A DNA stretch of 64,000 nt from the NCBI RefSeq assembly GCF_041146795.1, contig NC_135168.1, positions 15,366,131 to 15,430,130 of the forward strand, given 5' to 3'. Position numbers and translations under genes: made by a program. Of the stretch, positions 24,216-38,643 are shown one piece after another. Source of the DNA: Maylandia zebra. Its lineage: Eukaryota > Chordata > Actinopteri > Cichliformes > Cichlidae. Within the stretch, counting starts at the first letter, position 1. Each line of letters opens with the position of its first letter. A model generated the notes under the pieces. It was not told the origin of the DNA, made no database searches, and saw only the letters and a list, made by a program, of their open reading frames with translations.

Positions 24216-24268
24216 TTTTATATATATATATAAAACACCCAGCACGCCCCTGCGGGCGGTTTTATCCT

Positions 24269-25185
24269 TCAAGCTCGGGTCCTCCACCAGAGGCCTGGGA
24301 GCTTGAGGGTCCTGCGCAGTATCTTAGCTGTTCCCAGGACTGCGCTCTTCTGGACAGAGATCTCCGCTGTTGTTCCCGGGATCTGCTGGAGCCACTCGCC
24401 TAGCTTGGGAGTCACCGCACCTAGTGCTCCGATTACCACGGGGACCACCGTTACCTTCACCCTCCACATCCTCTCGAGCTCTTCTCTGAGCCCTTGGTAT
24501 TTCTCCAGCTTCTCGTGTTCCTTCTTCCTGATGTTGCTGTCATTCGGGACCGCTACATCGATCACTACGGCTGTCTTCTTCTGTTTGTCTACCACCACTA
24601 TGTCCGGTTGGTTAGCCACCACCATTTTGTCCGTCTGTATCTGGAAGTCCCACAGGATCTTAGCTCGGTCATTCTCCACCACCCTTGGGGGCATCTCCCA
24701 TTTTGACCTTGGGACTTCCAGGTTATACTCGGCACAGATGTTCCTGTACACTATGCCGGCCACTTGGTTATGGCGTTCCATGTATGCCTTGCCTGCTAGC
24801 ATCTTACACCCTGCTGTTATGTGCTGGATTGTCTCTGGGGCATCTTTACACAGCCTGCACCTGGGGTCTTGCCTGGTGTGATTGACCCCAGCCTCTATGG
24901 ATCTTGTACTCAGAGCTTGTTCTTGTGCTGCCATGATTAGTGCCTCTGTGCTGTCTTTCAGTCCAGCTTTGTCCAGCCACTGGTAGGATTTCTGGATATC
25001 AGCCACCTCCTCTATCTGCCGGTGGTACATACCGTGCAGGGGCCTGTCCTTCCATGATGGTTCCTCGTCTCCCTCCTCTTTCTTGGGTTTCTGCTGCCTG
25101 AGGTATTCACTGAGCACTCGGTCAGTTGGGGCCGTCTTCCCAATGTATTCTTGGATGTTCGTTGTCTCATCCTGGACTGTGGTGC
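24269..25185 (-). pseudogene. LINE C-terminal zinc knuckle and REL endonuclease
   Basis: This segment encodes about 305 residues from 'TTVQDETTNIQEYIG' to 'LKLPGLWWRTRA' and a stop at 24269. It includes the CCHC-type knuckle (CRLC, H, C) and the PD...D nuclease core. The open frame seems to start further upstream (25249) only because it reads into the inserted LTR. The true upstream continuation is at 26586 and beyond, on the other side of that insertion. Confidence 0.9.
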
Positions 25186-25543
25186 TGTTACACCCCGGCC
25201 TAGGCAACCGGCGTGCAACGTCTGAAAATAAAAATAAGAAAAAAAACACACGAGAAAAAAACTACAGCTCTCCACCAAAATCCCAAAACTAAAGTATCGA
25301 CAAATCTATTTACAACACGGGGGAGATCGCAACCATGACCAACTGACACACAGGGCTTAAATACATAGAAGGAGCAATCAGGGAATGGACCACAGGAGGG
25401 AAACACAGCTGGGGCAAATTAGACCTGACGAGACAAGGAAACGTAAACTGAACACACTAAGATAACAACAGACCTTCAAAGTAAAACAGGAAACACATGA
25501 CAGTCACGCAAAAACAAAACACTGACAACACCGAAACGTAACA
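25186..25543 (-). repeat. 3' LTR of the non-autonomous element
   Basis: 358 bp, TGTTAC...GTAACA. In element orientation it is the downstream LTR, preceded by the polypurine tract 25558-25544 (G-rich then AAA). Confidence 0.93.
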
Positions 25544-25604
25544 TTTCCCCCCACCCAAAAATCAAACATGTAACCCCAAGTGAAATGTTTGATCAAAAGC
25601 GGAT

Positions 25605-26205
25605 GAAGGCTGGTGGAGGCTGGAGCGGTCCCATGAACCCCCAGCAAACGACGAAGGCTGGAGCGGTCCCCCGGACCCTCCAGCGAAGACGGATGAAGTC
25701 TGGAGCGGTCCCACGGACCCTCCAGCGAAGGCAGACGAAGGCTGGAGCGGTGCCTCGGACCCTCCAGCGAAGACAAACGAAGACTGAAGCGGTGCCTCGG
25801 ACCCTCCAGCGAAGGCAGACGAAGGCTGGAGCGGTGCCTCCAACGGACCCTCCAGCGAAGACGGACGAAGGCTGATGAAGGCTGGAGCGGTCCCACTGAC
25901 CCTCCAGCAGACGACGAAGGCTGGAGCGGTCCCTCGGACCCTCCAGCAGACGACGAAGGCTGGAGCGGTCCCTCGGACCCTCCAGCGAAGGCGGATGAAG
26001 GCTGGAGCGGTCCCTCGGACCCTCCAGCAAAGACAAACGAAGGCTGACGAAGGCTGGAGCGGTCCCACTGACCCTCCAGCAGACGAAGGCCGGAGCGGTC
26101 CCTCGGACCCTCCAGCGAAGGCAGATGAAGGCTGGAGTGGTCCCTCGGACCCTCCAGCGAAGGCGAATGAAGGCTGGAGCGGTCCCACGGACCCTCCAGG
26201 GAAGG
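25605..26205. repeat. Minisatellite, about 42-bp unit, inside LTR element
   Basis: About 14-16 tandem units with the core 'GCTGGAGCGGTCCCTCGGAC' followed by 'CCTCCAGCGAAGGC' and 'AGACGAAG'. Unit length is mostly 42 bp, with 36-39 bp variants. Because most units are multiples of three, several reading frames stay open on both strands (240-, 252- and 232-codon frames on the minus strand). These repetitive frames are a by-product and not genes. Confidence 0.95.
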
Positions 26206-26227
26206 CAATCCCGGACGAGTCCCCATA

Positions 26228-26585
26228 TGTTACACCCCGGCCTAGGCAACCGGCGTGCAACGTATGAAAATAAAAATAAGAAAAAAAACACACGAGAAAA
26301 AAACTACAGCTCTCCACCAAAATCCCAAAACTAAAGTATCGACAAATCTATTTACAACACGGGGGAGATCGCAACCATGACCAACTGACACACAGGGCTT
26401 AAATACATAGAAGGAGCAATCAGGGAATGGACCACAGGAGGGAAACACAGCTGGGGCAAATTAGACCTGACGAGACAAGGAAACGTAAACTGAACACACT
26501 AAGATAACAACAGACCTTCAAAGTAAAACAGGAAACACATGACAGTCACGCAAAAACAAAACACTGACAACACCGAAACGTAACA
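26228..26585 (-). repeat. 5' LTR of the non-autonomous element
   Basis: 358 bp and nearly identical to its partner. A TATA-like ATGTATTTAA lies on the minus strand at 26408-26399 and is a plausible U3 promoter element. Confidence 0.93.
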
Positions 26586-26991
26586 GGTGCTGACACTCAC
26601 CAGTCCCCGGCCCCCTTCCTTCTGCTTAGCGTACAGCCTCAGGGTGCTGGACTGCGGGTGAAACCCTCCATGCATGGTAAGGAGCTTTCTTGTCTTTATG
26701 TCAGTGGCTTCTATCTCCTCCTTTGGCCAGCCTATTACCCCAGCAGGGTACCTGATCACGGGCAGGGCGTACGTGTTGATGGCCCGGATCTTGTTCTTAC
26801 CATTCAGCTGACTCCTCAGGACTTGCCTGACCCTCTGCAGGTACTTGGTGGTTGCAGCTTTTCTAGCGGCCTCTTCATGGTTCCCATTCGCCTGCGGGAT
26901 CCCCAGGTACTTGTAACTGTCCTCTATGTCTGCAAGATTGCCTTCTGGTAGTTCAATCCCCAATCAGTTCTGACTACCTTCCCTCTCTTTG

Positions 26992-28101
26992 TTACCATCC
27001 GACTACACTTCTCCAGTCCGAATCGATGTCTCGTTCACTCTTGGCATACAGCTTGATGTCATCCATGTACAGGAGGTGGCTGACAACTGCTCCGTTCCGT
27101 AGTCGGTATCCGTAGCCAGTCATGTTAATGATCTCACTGAGGGGGTTCAGGCCTATGCAGAACAGCAGTGGGGACAGAGCATCTCCTTGGTAGATCCCGC
27201 ACTTGATGGTGACTTGTGCTATGGGCTTGGAGTTGGCCTCTAGTGTTGTGCGCCACATCCCCATTGAGTTCCTGATGAAGGCTCTTAGGGTCCCATTGAT
27301 CTTGTACAATTCTAGGCATTCCAGTATCCAGCTGTGGGGCATTGAGTCATAGGCCTTCTTGTAATCAATCCAGGCAGTGCACAGGTTGGTCAGTCTGGTC
27401 TTGCAGTCTCGGCTGACTGTTCTGTCTACCAGTAGCTGGTGTTTTGCGCCTCTGGTATTCTTGCCAATTCCTTTCTGTGTCCCGCTCATGTATTGACCCA
27501 TGTGCCTGTTCATCTTAGCCGATATGATGCCTGACAGGAGCTTCCATGTAGTACTGAGGCAGGTTATTGGTCGGTAGTTGGAGGGGACCGGTCCCTTCTT
27601 GGGGTCCTTGGGGATCAGGACCGTCCGACCTTCGGTTAGCAGCTGGTTCATTTGTGCTGCCAGACGCTCGTGGAGTGCAGTCAGCTTCTTTAGCCAGTAG
27701 GCGTGAACCATGTCGGGCCCTGGTGCTGTCCAATTCTTCATACTGGAGACCCTTTCTTGGATATCTGCCACTGTGATGGTTACTGGACCCTGTTCAGGGA
27801 GGTCGCTATGATCTGCCCTCAGATCCACTAGCCACTGAGCATTGCCGTTATGGGTTGCGTCCTTCTCCCATATGCTCTTCCAGTATTGCTCCGTCTCCAG
27901 CCTTGGTGGTGCTGTTCTCTTATTATTGTTCCCTTGCCACTGAGAGTACACCTTTGCTGGTTCTGTGGAGAACAGCTGGTTTATTCTCCTGCCTTCTATC
28001 TCTCTGGTGTACCTCCTCAAGCGGCTGGCCAAGGCTGTGAGTCTTTGCTTGTCAGTTTCCAAGGCCTCAGGTATGGACAGCTTGCTGTATTTCTTATGCA
28101 C
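26992..28101 (-). pseudogene. LINE reverse transcriptase domain, broken
   Basis: A 369-codon open frame covering palm and fingers motifs of a LINE reverse transcriptase, including 'YMDDIKLYA' with the two catalytic aspartates. Just after this motif the expected 'LIHLTRIYS...' region is missing and the frame runs into a stop. Upstream the frame carries a TAG within the 'LTE*QKGATKK' region, so the annotated Met is only the first Met after a nonsense mutation. It cannot make a functional protein. Confidence 0.9.
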
Positions 28102-28269
28102 CTTCTTTGTCGCACCTTTCTGCTACTCCGTTAGTTGGCTAACCTCCCTCCGTGCTACTTTGATCTTGCCCTCTAGCCTCCTTCTCCATGGAGGGTACTA
28201 CCCCTTGTGGCTGTTCAACTTGTAGCCAAGCATCTAAGCTAAGCGTGGGCTTTCACATCTACTGCTGCA

Positions 28270-29310
28270 GAAAAAAAAATTATGCAGCTGTATCATGTTG
28301 GACTTTGTTTATATCTCATTTCAAGTCCAAGGTGGCTTATTCCTTTTAGTAGCAGTCGGAGAAAATCAATAGGTAGAATAATGATGCTGTTGTCTGTACT
28401 GCCTCCACGCCTTTATGTTCACTGTCATCAATTTAAGCAGACTTTAGACCTCAAACTGGGTTTTTATTCATTTTCACTTATTTATTTGCAACCACTGCTG
28501 GTATATGGGGACATGTGCGTAGTATGTGGGCTGTAAGTATGTGTGCGTGTGAGCTGGAAGAAGCAAAAACATGAAGGAGACACTATTAGAAAATTAGAGA
28601 GGAGGAGGAAAAGAGAGAGGAGGTGTGAGTGAGAGAGGTGGCAAGAGATCAGAGAAGAAGGTAAGCGTCTTTTGAGGTGAGATTTTCTGACAGGACTGCT
28701 CAGCATGCTACACAACTACAAGCGGGAACAAAATTCAAGATGGCTTTGGTTGAAGAGGTAGGCTAGTGGTCCTCTTGCTCACCACCCTGCATAATGATGG
28801 GAAAAGAGGAAATGTTCTTACTCTGAGCCGGAGATAAAAGGATTTGTAAGGGTATGTAAGTACAGAAGAGGAGTCGAGAGAGCGATCAATAATTAATTTA
28901 CTTTCAACAGTCAAGGGCAATTAACACGCTTTTTTGCCCATTACCCGCCTAAAAGGGCCGACGCTGTGGCTCTAGCCCCTAATCTCGCTGACCATTGTCA
29001 CAATCGAGGATTACACAGCTAACAAATCGATGTACACACATTGGAAATCACAGGCACTTCCCTAAATGCTGGAGATTTGGATTAGAGGCAGTTTTGTATA
29101 CTTACAAATATAGACCATGCCAGATTTGTTGCATTAACCTTTGTCCCGAAGAAGAGAGCGAGCGGGTTTTTGTTTGTTTCGCAAACAATATCACGCCCCA
29201 GTTATCCGTCACAAAAAAGCAAATGCCTCAAATGAAGTGGCATATCAGTATCTGATTTAACCTAACATATTTCGAGCAGAAAAGGATGAGTCAATACAGC
29301 GTGACCAAAT
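28270..29310. other. Intergenic, possible conserved regulatory patch
   Basis: No exon is supported. The part at about 28870-29010 stands out as non-repetitive and rich in transcription-factor-like sites: 'CAATAATTAATTTACTTT' and the inverted SOX-like pair ATTGT-C-ACAAT at 28994-29004. Whether it is conserved cannot be judged from one sequence. Confidence 0.35.
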
Positions 29311-30255
29311 ATCCAGCACTGTACAAAAACTTGGAGCCATCTTTAAACTGTTCTAGTAAAAGTGGTAATAAGTGCAGATCTATATATCGACCAGTACATC
29401 TGTACAAGTATATAAGGCAAAAACAAAGGTTGTACACTTCTAATAAACTTAAAAGTCATACATTTGTTATGACCACCTTTATTCTACAACAGAGTCTGAA
29501 CTCGCTTTGCCTAGCTTTCTTGTAATTCCTTTAATTAGTCTTTGGGAATAGTTGTCTGGGCTTCTTGAAGCACATTCCAAGGCTTTTCTTTGGATGTTGG
29601 CTGCCTGACAAGATCCCCAACACCACTGACTGAAATACAAACCATGACAGAGCCACCACTGTGCAGATGGCTGGAGGCTCTCACTGATGTACCTCCTCCA
29701 TCTGACTTCCTCCATACAAACTAACCACAATTTGAACAAATTTCAAATTTGGATTCATCACTTCAGAAGACCTTTTGCATCTAATTTCCAGCCCAGTTCT
29801 TGTGTAACTTGGCATATCTCAGCCCTTTTGCCTGTTTTCTTCCCTAAGAACCGCTTCTTGACAGCCACCTTTCCACTGAGACCATTTCTTCAGTGAACAG
29901 TAGATGGATCAAGGGCCAGATGCATCTCTCAGCTCCTGTGTCACATCTTCACTGGACTGTTTGAAATGTTTTTCAGATACTGTTCATTTGCTGTTGATAG
30001 TTTTTTTTGTTAATCCTGCCACTGCTTTTTTTCTCCTCAAAATCATTGTACGCCATGCTGAGATATACCAAGTTTATTGGGAATCACCCTGTTGGTGCAA
30101 AAATAGCATTTATACTTTAGGTTTTTCTAGATTCAGCTAAAGAAATGGGAACAAGTGATGTGTTTTTGTGACAGTGGCTCAACAAACAAAAATACATTGC
30201 TTTGAAACCATCAGGTACAAGAACTACACGGAAAATAAGTGGCAAAAGCATGTCC
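29311..30255 (-). mobile_element. Second Tc1-like copy, internally deleted
   Basis: Left edge 'CACTGTACAAAAACTTGG' and right-side 'CATCAGGTACAAGAACTACA' match the ends of the copy at 3.3-4.3 kb. Minus-strand translation shows 'RKALECASRSPDNYSQRLIK', the usual Tc1 transposase C-terminal helix. The DPKHT region is missing, and other parts are out of frame. Same family and orientation as the first copy; non-functional. Confidence 0.75.
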
Positions 30256-33200
30256 AAAGGAATATATATATTATATATGTTCCTGTTTTTTAAACAGGCA
30301 CTATGAGTGCTTTGAAAGTGTTTCAGTTATGTCCCAAATATTAGTGATATGTTATCCTCATCACAAGCTCTTGCAACCAGTGAATGATTTCCCAGATCTC
30401 CAATCCACTCACTCCACTGCGTTCATCAGCATTTCTTATAGGGAATATGTTGCCAGGGAAACACCATTTAGCCACGATGAGCTGACCGCAGAGTCGGGAT
30501 CAAACTCTGCATAAGAAGCAGCAGCTCATCCTGCCACGATATTACCTGATGTAAATGTGTTGCAGATAAAAAGAAAGAAAGAAAGAAAAACTAGGTCATA
30601 AAACCAAACCTGTCCACAGAAGGAAGCTAAGAGATGGATGATACCCAAAGCTTTGGGGAACGAATTTAACATAGATTTGATTCTGGAGTTGTGACACTAG
30701 TGATTACTGCTGAAGCTCATTTAGCTAAATAACTGCCAAACTGAATATATGTACAGAAACTGACGAAAGGGAATAAGTGCTTTTTTAAAAAGAGCTAGTT
30801 GCCTGCTGTGTTACACACAAACACATTACTGTTTCACCAACTGGGTCAGTGCATAAAACTGCCCGAAGCAGGTAGGAGTTTGTTGTTTCGCTCAAGGTCA
30901 AATCAGCATGGATGGGAGCATTGCTTATGATGTGGAAAAGACTTTGTTTACTTTTCCTGTATAATAAAGACCTGAGGATTATTTTCCCTAACTACTTTTT
31001 ATCCATTTTACATAGGTTAATTCCTTCCCTCGGAGACTCTAATCAGTAGTGTTACTGCTTATTACTGGGTTTTGCACAGTGAAAGAGTTTTCCAGCAGAC
31101 ATACAAAAATCAGTGCTATCACATTTCAACACAGTTTATAATTTTCAAGAAGAAAATACAAAGCAAGACAAAAACCAACTGAATGGATTAAAAAAAAAGA
31201 AGTTCTGGTGAACCAAATTTGGTGATCTGAATAGAAAATTAAAGTTGATTCCTAAAATTAAGGATGATTTGCGATTCTTTTGAAATGATTAAAATCTTCA
31301 AGAAAGGGTTCAGAGGCTTAATAAAAGAGCCTTTGATTAGTCAGAATCCATGTTTTCTGACTGCTGGTGTTTTCAAGGGTGACTCATAGTATTTTTCACT
31401 TCACTCTTCACAAGTAAGTGATTTTTATTTCTCTTTATTTCTCTGCGGCATGATGTTTGTCAGCAGCCTGCTGATTCTGGTGCTGCTTTTTTGTTCAGGG
31501 CACGAATGCAATTTAAATCAATACAACAACACCTGGTGAAGCAGTGGTAACAGAACTAGTCCTCTGACCAAAAAAGGAATTGTTCATTTATAATTTCAGG
31601 TATGGGGTATAAGAATGAAAGCCTTAAATATTTATTTGGATTTTTGTGGATCCAGAAGGAAGTCATGAGGGTACATAGTTTCAGATCAGTAATATATTTA
31701 CTTCACATTACATTGTATTGCATTGTAAATGTTTTGCCATCTCCATTTTTTTTTTTTTACCATTTTTAGTGTATTTCCATTGTTCAAATTGGATTTTCAT
31801 GTCAGTTTGAGTTCAAGAAATTCATAAAAAGCTAACGTTCACTTTGTTTGCTTTGCTTATTGGCATATAAGCTATTGTCTGCATGCAGATTACATCAACT
31901 GTAGCTGCTAAGGACAATCATACTGTATTCTAGCACTGCAAGTCAGTGAACTGCTAAATAAATTAGCTTACTGTGGCTGTTCACTTCATTGAGTAATGCC
32001 ATTTTGCAGGCACAGATACACATGATCTATCCTTCTGCTGAAGGGTCCAGGCAGCTTATTATTAACATTAGTGTTAGCCATTTTGCAGTCTGTTCACAGA
32101 AAAGGCTGAGAAATATGTGACAGAACGTGACATTTTTTTCCCCTTGTTCTAACACATTAGGGTTACGTCTAAAAATATTCAGACTCTGTGATCAGCTGCT
32201 GATTCACTGTTGTTACACGAAGAATAATGAAACTACTGTGGCAGACATTTTTGCTTTGGAAACAATCAAGTGGTACAATGATCAGTATTTGAATGAAAAT
32301 GGATCATTTGAATAATCCTGGTTGTACTTCCACAAGTTGATTTGTGTTTGGGTAGTAAAATAGCTTCTCTATACTTGGAAACAGATCTGTTTGAAGCAGT
32401 TATGAGCGAAACTAGTTTGTGCTGGTGTTAGCCCCACAGCCTTTCTCTTTGCAACAATTTAAGATATATAGAAATTATTCATATTACAGCTTTAAAAAAC
32501 GTTTATTCTGAATTAATTAAGGGCAATGGATGAAACACAGAATGTAGAAGCACTGTTCACAGGTATAGCAAACAGACACATATACATTTACCTTCGTGTG
32601 ACGTAATGTGTGTAATGTGAAATGATAATATTAACACTTTTTTTATGTGACAAACTTTATATTTTGACGTATAAAGTGTCCTGAAAATGTATTTGTCCCC
32701 ATCTGGATTTTTAAATTTTTTCATGCTCAAAATGCTCCAGTGCTGCTTGAGCAAAACAACAACTTAAAACAACTACCCAAAGAAGAGTGGGTCACAATTC
32801 TACCACAAGAACTGTGGCCAGTTATTCTAAATGCTTGACTGTAGTTCTTGCTGCCAAGGGTGGCACAGCCTATTATCAGGTTTACGGGGTAATTACTTTT
32901 CCGCATTAATATTAGGTTTGGATTCTGTCTTCCTTTAATAAATTAAATAATCATTTAAAAACTGCATTTTGTAATTAGTTTGTATCTACTCACTTTGTCT
33001 AATATTAAAATGTATGTGTGTCATATATGCAAAAAAATACATGAAGGAGACACAAATACTTATAATGTACTGCAGTCAACTCAAATATTTCCCTTTTTTA
33101 TCAACACCAGGGGCTTAATATATGTCTCTCGTGTACTACTTCTAAGACAGAAACACCAAGCAGCCTGCACGTGAGTCTGATCTGAAAGCACAGGACCTGA

Positions 33201-33938
33201 GTCTTATGCAGTCAGAACTCTAGGGCTTGTGCATTTGTGTGCAATTGTGCACACTTATATGTGTCTGCGTGATATGAAGCCCTCTATATACTACTTGGCA
33301 AATGAGTGGATCCCTCCCTCTGGTTCACACAGAAAGATGACAAGATTATTATTGACTCTAGGACTCTGTCAGCAGCACCATGGATAATAACCTACCTAGT
33401 GAGACTAGCTCAGAGTCCTCAAAAGCAGCCGCTGGTGAGGTACAGTGAACGAGTAGTTCAGTGACACATCTGTCATGAAACACAGAGGGAATCAGCACCT
33501 CCTGCAGATGCAAGGAACTATCTGCAACCTTTTATGCTGCAGCTTCATCCAACGGGGTGTCATGTCACTGTGTTTATAGCTGCACTTGTGCATATGAGGT
33601 GGGCTGGTGAACAGGAGGCTGACAGTTGCCTAAAGCAACTAGGGGGTGGGGGGCAGAGGGAGTTGGGGTTTCTTGGTTGGGGGGGATATATAAATAAATA
33701 AGGCACCCACCTGCTATTTACAGATATCTTCTTTCCCTGGTGTGTGCAACAGAGACTCACTCAGTGGAATCCCAATTTCATCTACCAAAACATTTATGGG
33801 GGATTCAAGAGTGAAAGCTGAAGTCAAGTGTGTAGCTATACTGCCTCCTGGTGGACAGTTTAGTAAACGAAAAGAACCTTTCTGCCTTACTCACATGGCA
33901 ACATAACTGCTCATCATTAATTACACTCATAGCAACAA
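30256..33938. other. Intergenic, nothing recognised
   Basis: Contains a short GAAA repeat (about 30570-30588) and otherwise unremarkable AT-rich DNA. No exon or delimited mobile element is supported. Confidence 0.45.
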
Positions 33939-33939
33939 T

Positions 33940-37794
<3,855 letters not shown>

Positions 37795-38480
37795 AAAGCC
37801 ACTGTACAAGTTTATTTACATTGCCGCTCTGTACATTTCAGAAATACCAGGCAGGGATTTACATTAAAGGCACCGTTTCATCCAACAATATTCATTTTGT
37901 CACAAAAATGTGGAATGGAAATAACTGTTTGCATTGTTTAACAAAGCTTAACCATGTTCTAGAAACAAATACCGTGCAAAGAAAGTGAACAGCCCGGCTG
38001 TTCACTTCAAGAAACAAATGCTGTATAACACGCATGTTTTGGAAAACACATGCACCGAACACATACTTTGGCCAAAGAAAATTAATTTTATCTATCATGG
38101 AACACTGATGTTGATGTCCTTACAGAGATGTGAAGTTTTAACTCTTTAGACACTCACATGAACCCCCCCAAAAAAAAAAAAAAAAAAAATTACTTTTCTG
38201 AAGTCAACGCATTACTTGGATTTGTTTAATTTTAATTCCAATGTAAACATTTTAAATCCCTATGCCGTTACTGGAAATTTGCTACAGGAGTACAGTACCA
38301 GTTTATTAAACTACATGTTTTTATTGCATATGCCTTTAATGTTGAGTACTTTAACAACAGAAAAAAAAAAAAAAAAAAAAAAAAAGCTAAAAATACACCA
38401 AATTATTGAGAACCAAATGGGGGAAAAAGGCATCTTTATCACACAGTCTCCTTAAGTGTCCCAAACATGTGATAAGTGAC

Positions 38481-38516
<36 letters not shown>

Positions 38517-38643
38517 CACAGCAATTTTATCCCTTTTCCCCCAATGTTTTCCAAAAGATCGAAGTTACATTCACTTTAAAAAAAAAAAAAAAAAAAAGTC
38601 TATTTGGAAACACAGGAAGGCTTGGTTGATAATCCTTGGATCC
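37795..38643 (-). other. eif4e: eif4e 3' untranslated region (inferred)
   Basis: Follows the eif4e stop codon on the minus strand. The first clear AATAAA is at 37816-37811, which would place cleavage near 37795. The interval includes four long A tracts on the plus strand (38170-38189, 38361-38385, 38482-38514, 38578-38597), which would be U tracts in the mRNA, and a perfect inverted repeat at 37983-38007. The extent is inferred from the signal, not from transcript data. Confidence 0.6.

Larger units (their letters stand above)
25186..26585 (-). mobile_element. Non-autonomous LTR retrotransposon (TRIM-like), complete
   Basis: Two direct 358-bp LTRs (25186-25543 and 26228-26585) begin TGTTAC and end GTAACA and differ at one base that I could find (25222 C versus 26264 A). 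A 5-bp duplication GGTGC (25181-25185 and 26586-26590) flanks the element. On the minus strand, two bases after the 5' LTR lies TGGGGACTCGTCCGGGAT (26225-26208), one mismatch from the tRNA-Pro primer binding site known from murine gammaretroviruses. A polypurine tract (inverse of 25544-25558) precedes the 3' LTR. There is no gag or pol; the 684-bp interior is nearly all minisatellite. It is inserted within a LINE. Confidence 0.95.
24234..28269 (-). mobile_element. R2/Rex6-type LINE, 5'-truncated, split by LTR element
   Basis: Minus-strand reverse transcriptase followed by a C-terminal restriction-like endonuclease. The upstream block (28101-26992) has 'NYRPITCLSTTWKLLSG', 'AWIDYKKAYDSMPHSWI', 'CGIYQGDALSPLLFCIGL' and the catalytic 'YMDDIKLYA'. 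The next block (26963-26586) has 'SYKYLGIPQANGN'. The last block (25185-24269) has a zinc knuckle CRLC-x8-H-x4-C and the nuclease signature 'QPDIVVVDKQ' then 'AVVIDVAVPND'. This architecture is that of the R2/R4/Dong/Rex6 LINEs, not the APE type. Defects: in-frame TAG at 28125-28123, a deletion and frameshift near 27010, and the LTR insertion at 25186-26585. The 3' end abuts a TA-repeat. Confidence 0.9.

Noticed and set aside
24303..24885. Plus-strand frames up to 192 codons
   Set aside because: Antisense shadows of the LINE endonuclease region.
25504..26320. Three overlapping minus-strand frames of 232-252 codons and plus-strand frames of 96 and 130 codons
   Set aside because: All are translations of the 42-bp minisatellite in the LTR element. 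Openness in several frames follows from a unit length divisible by three; residues are a periodic artefact.
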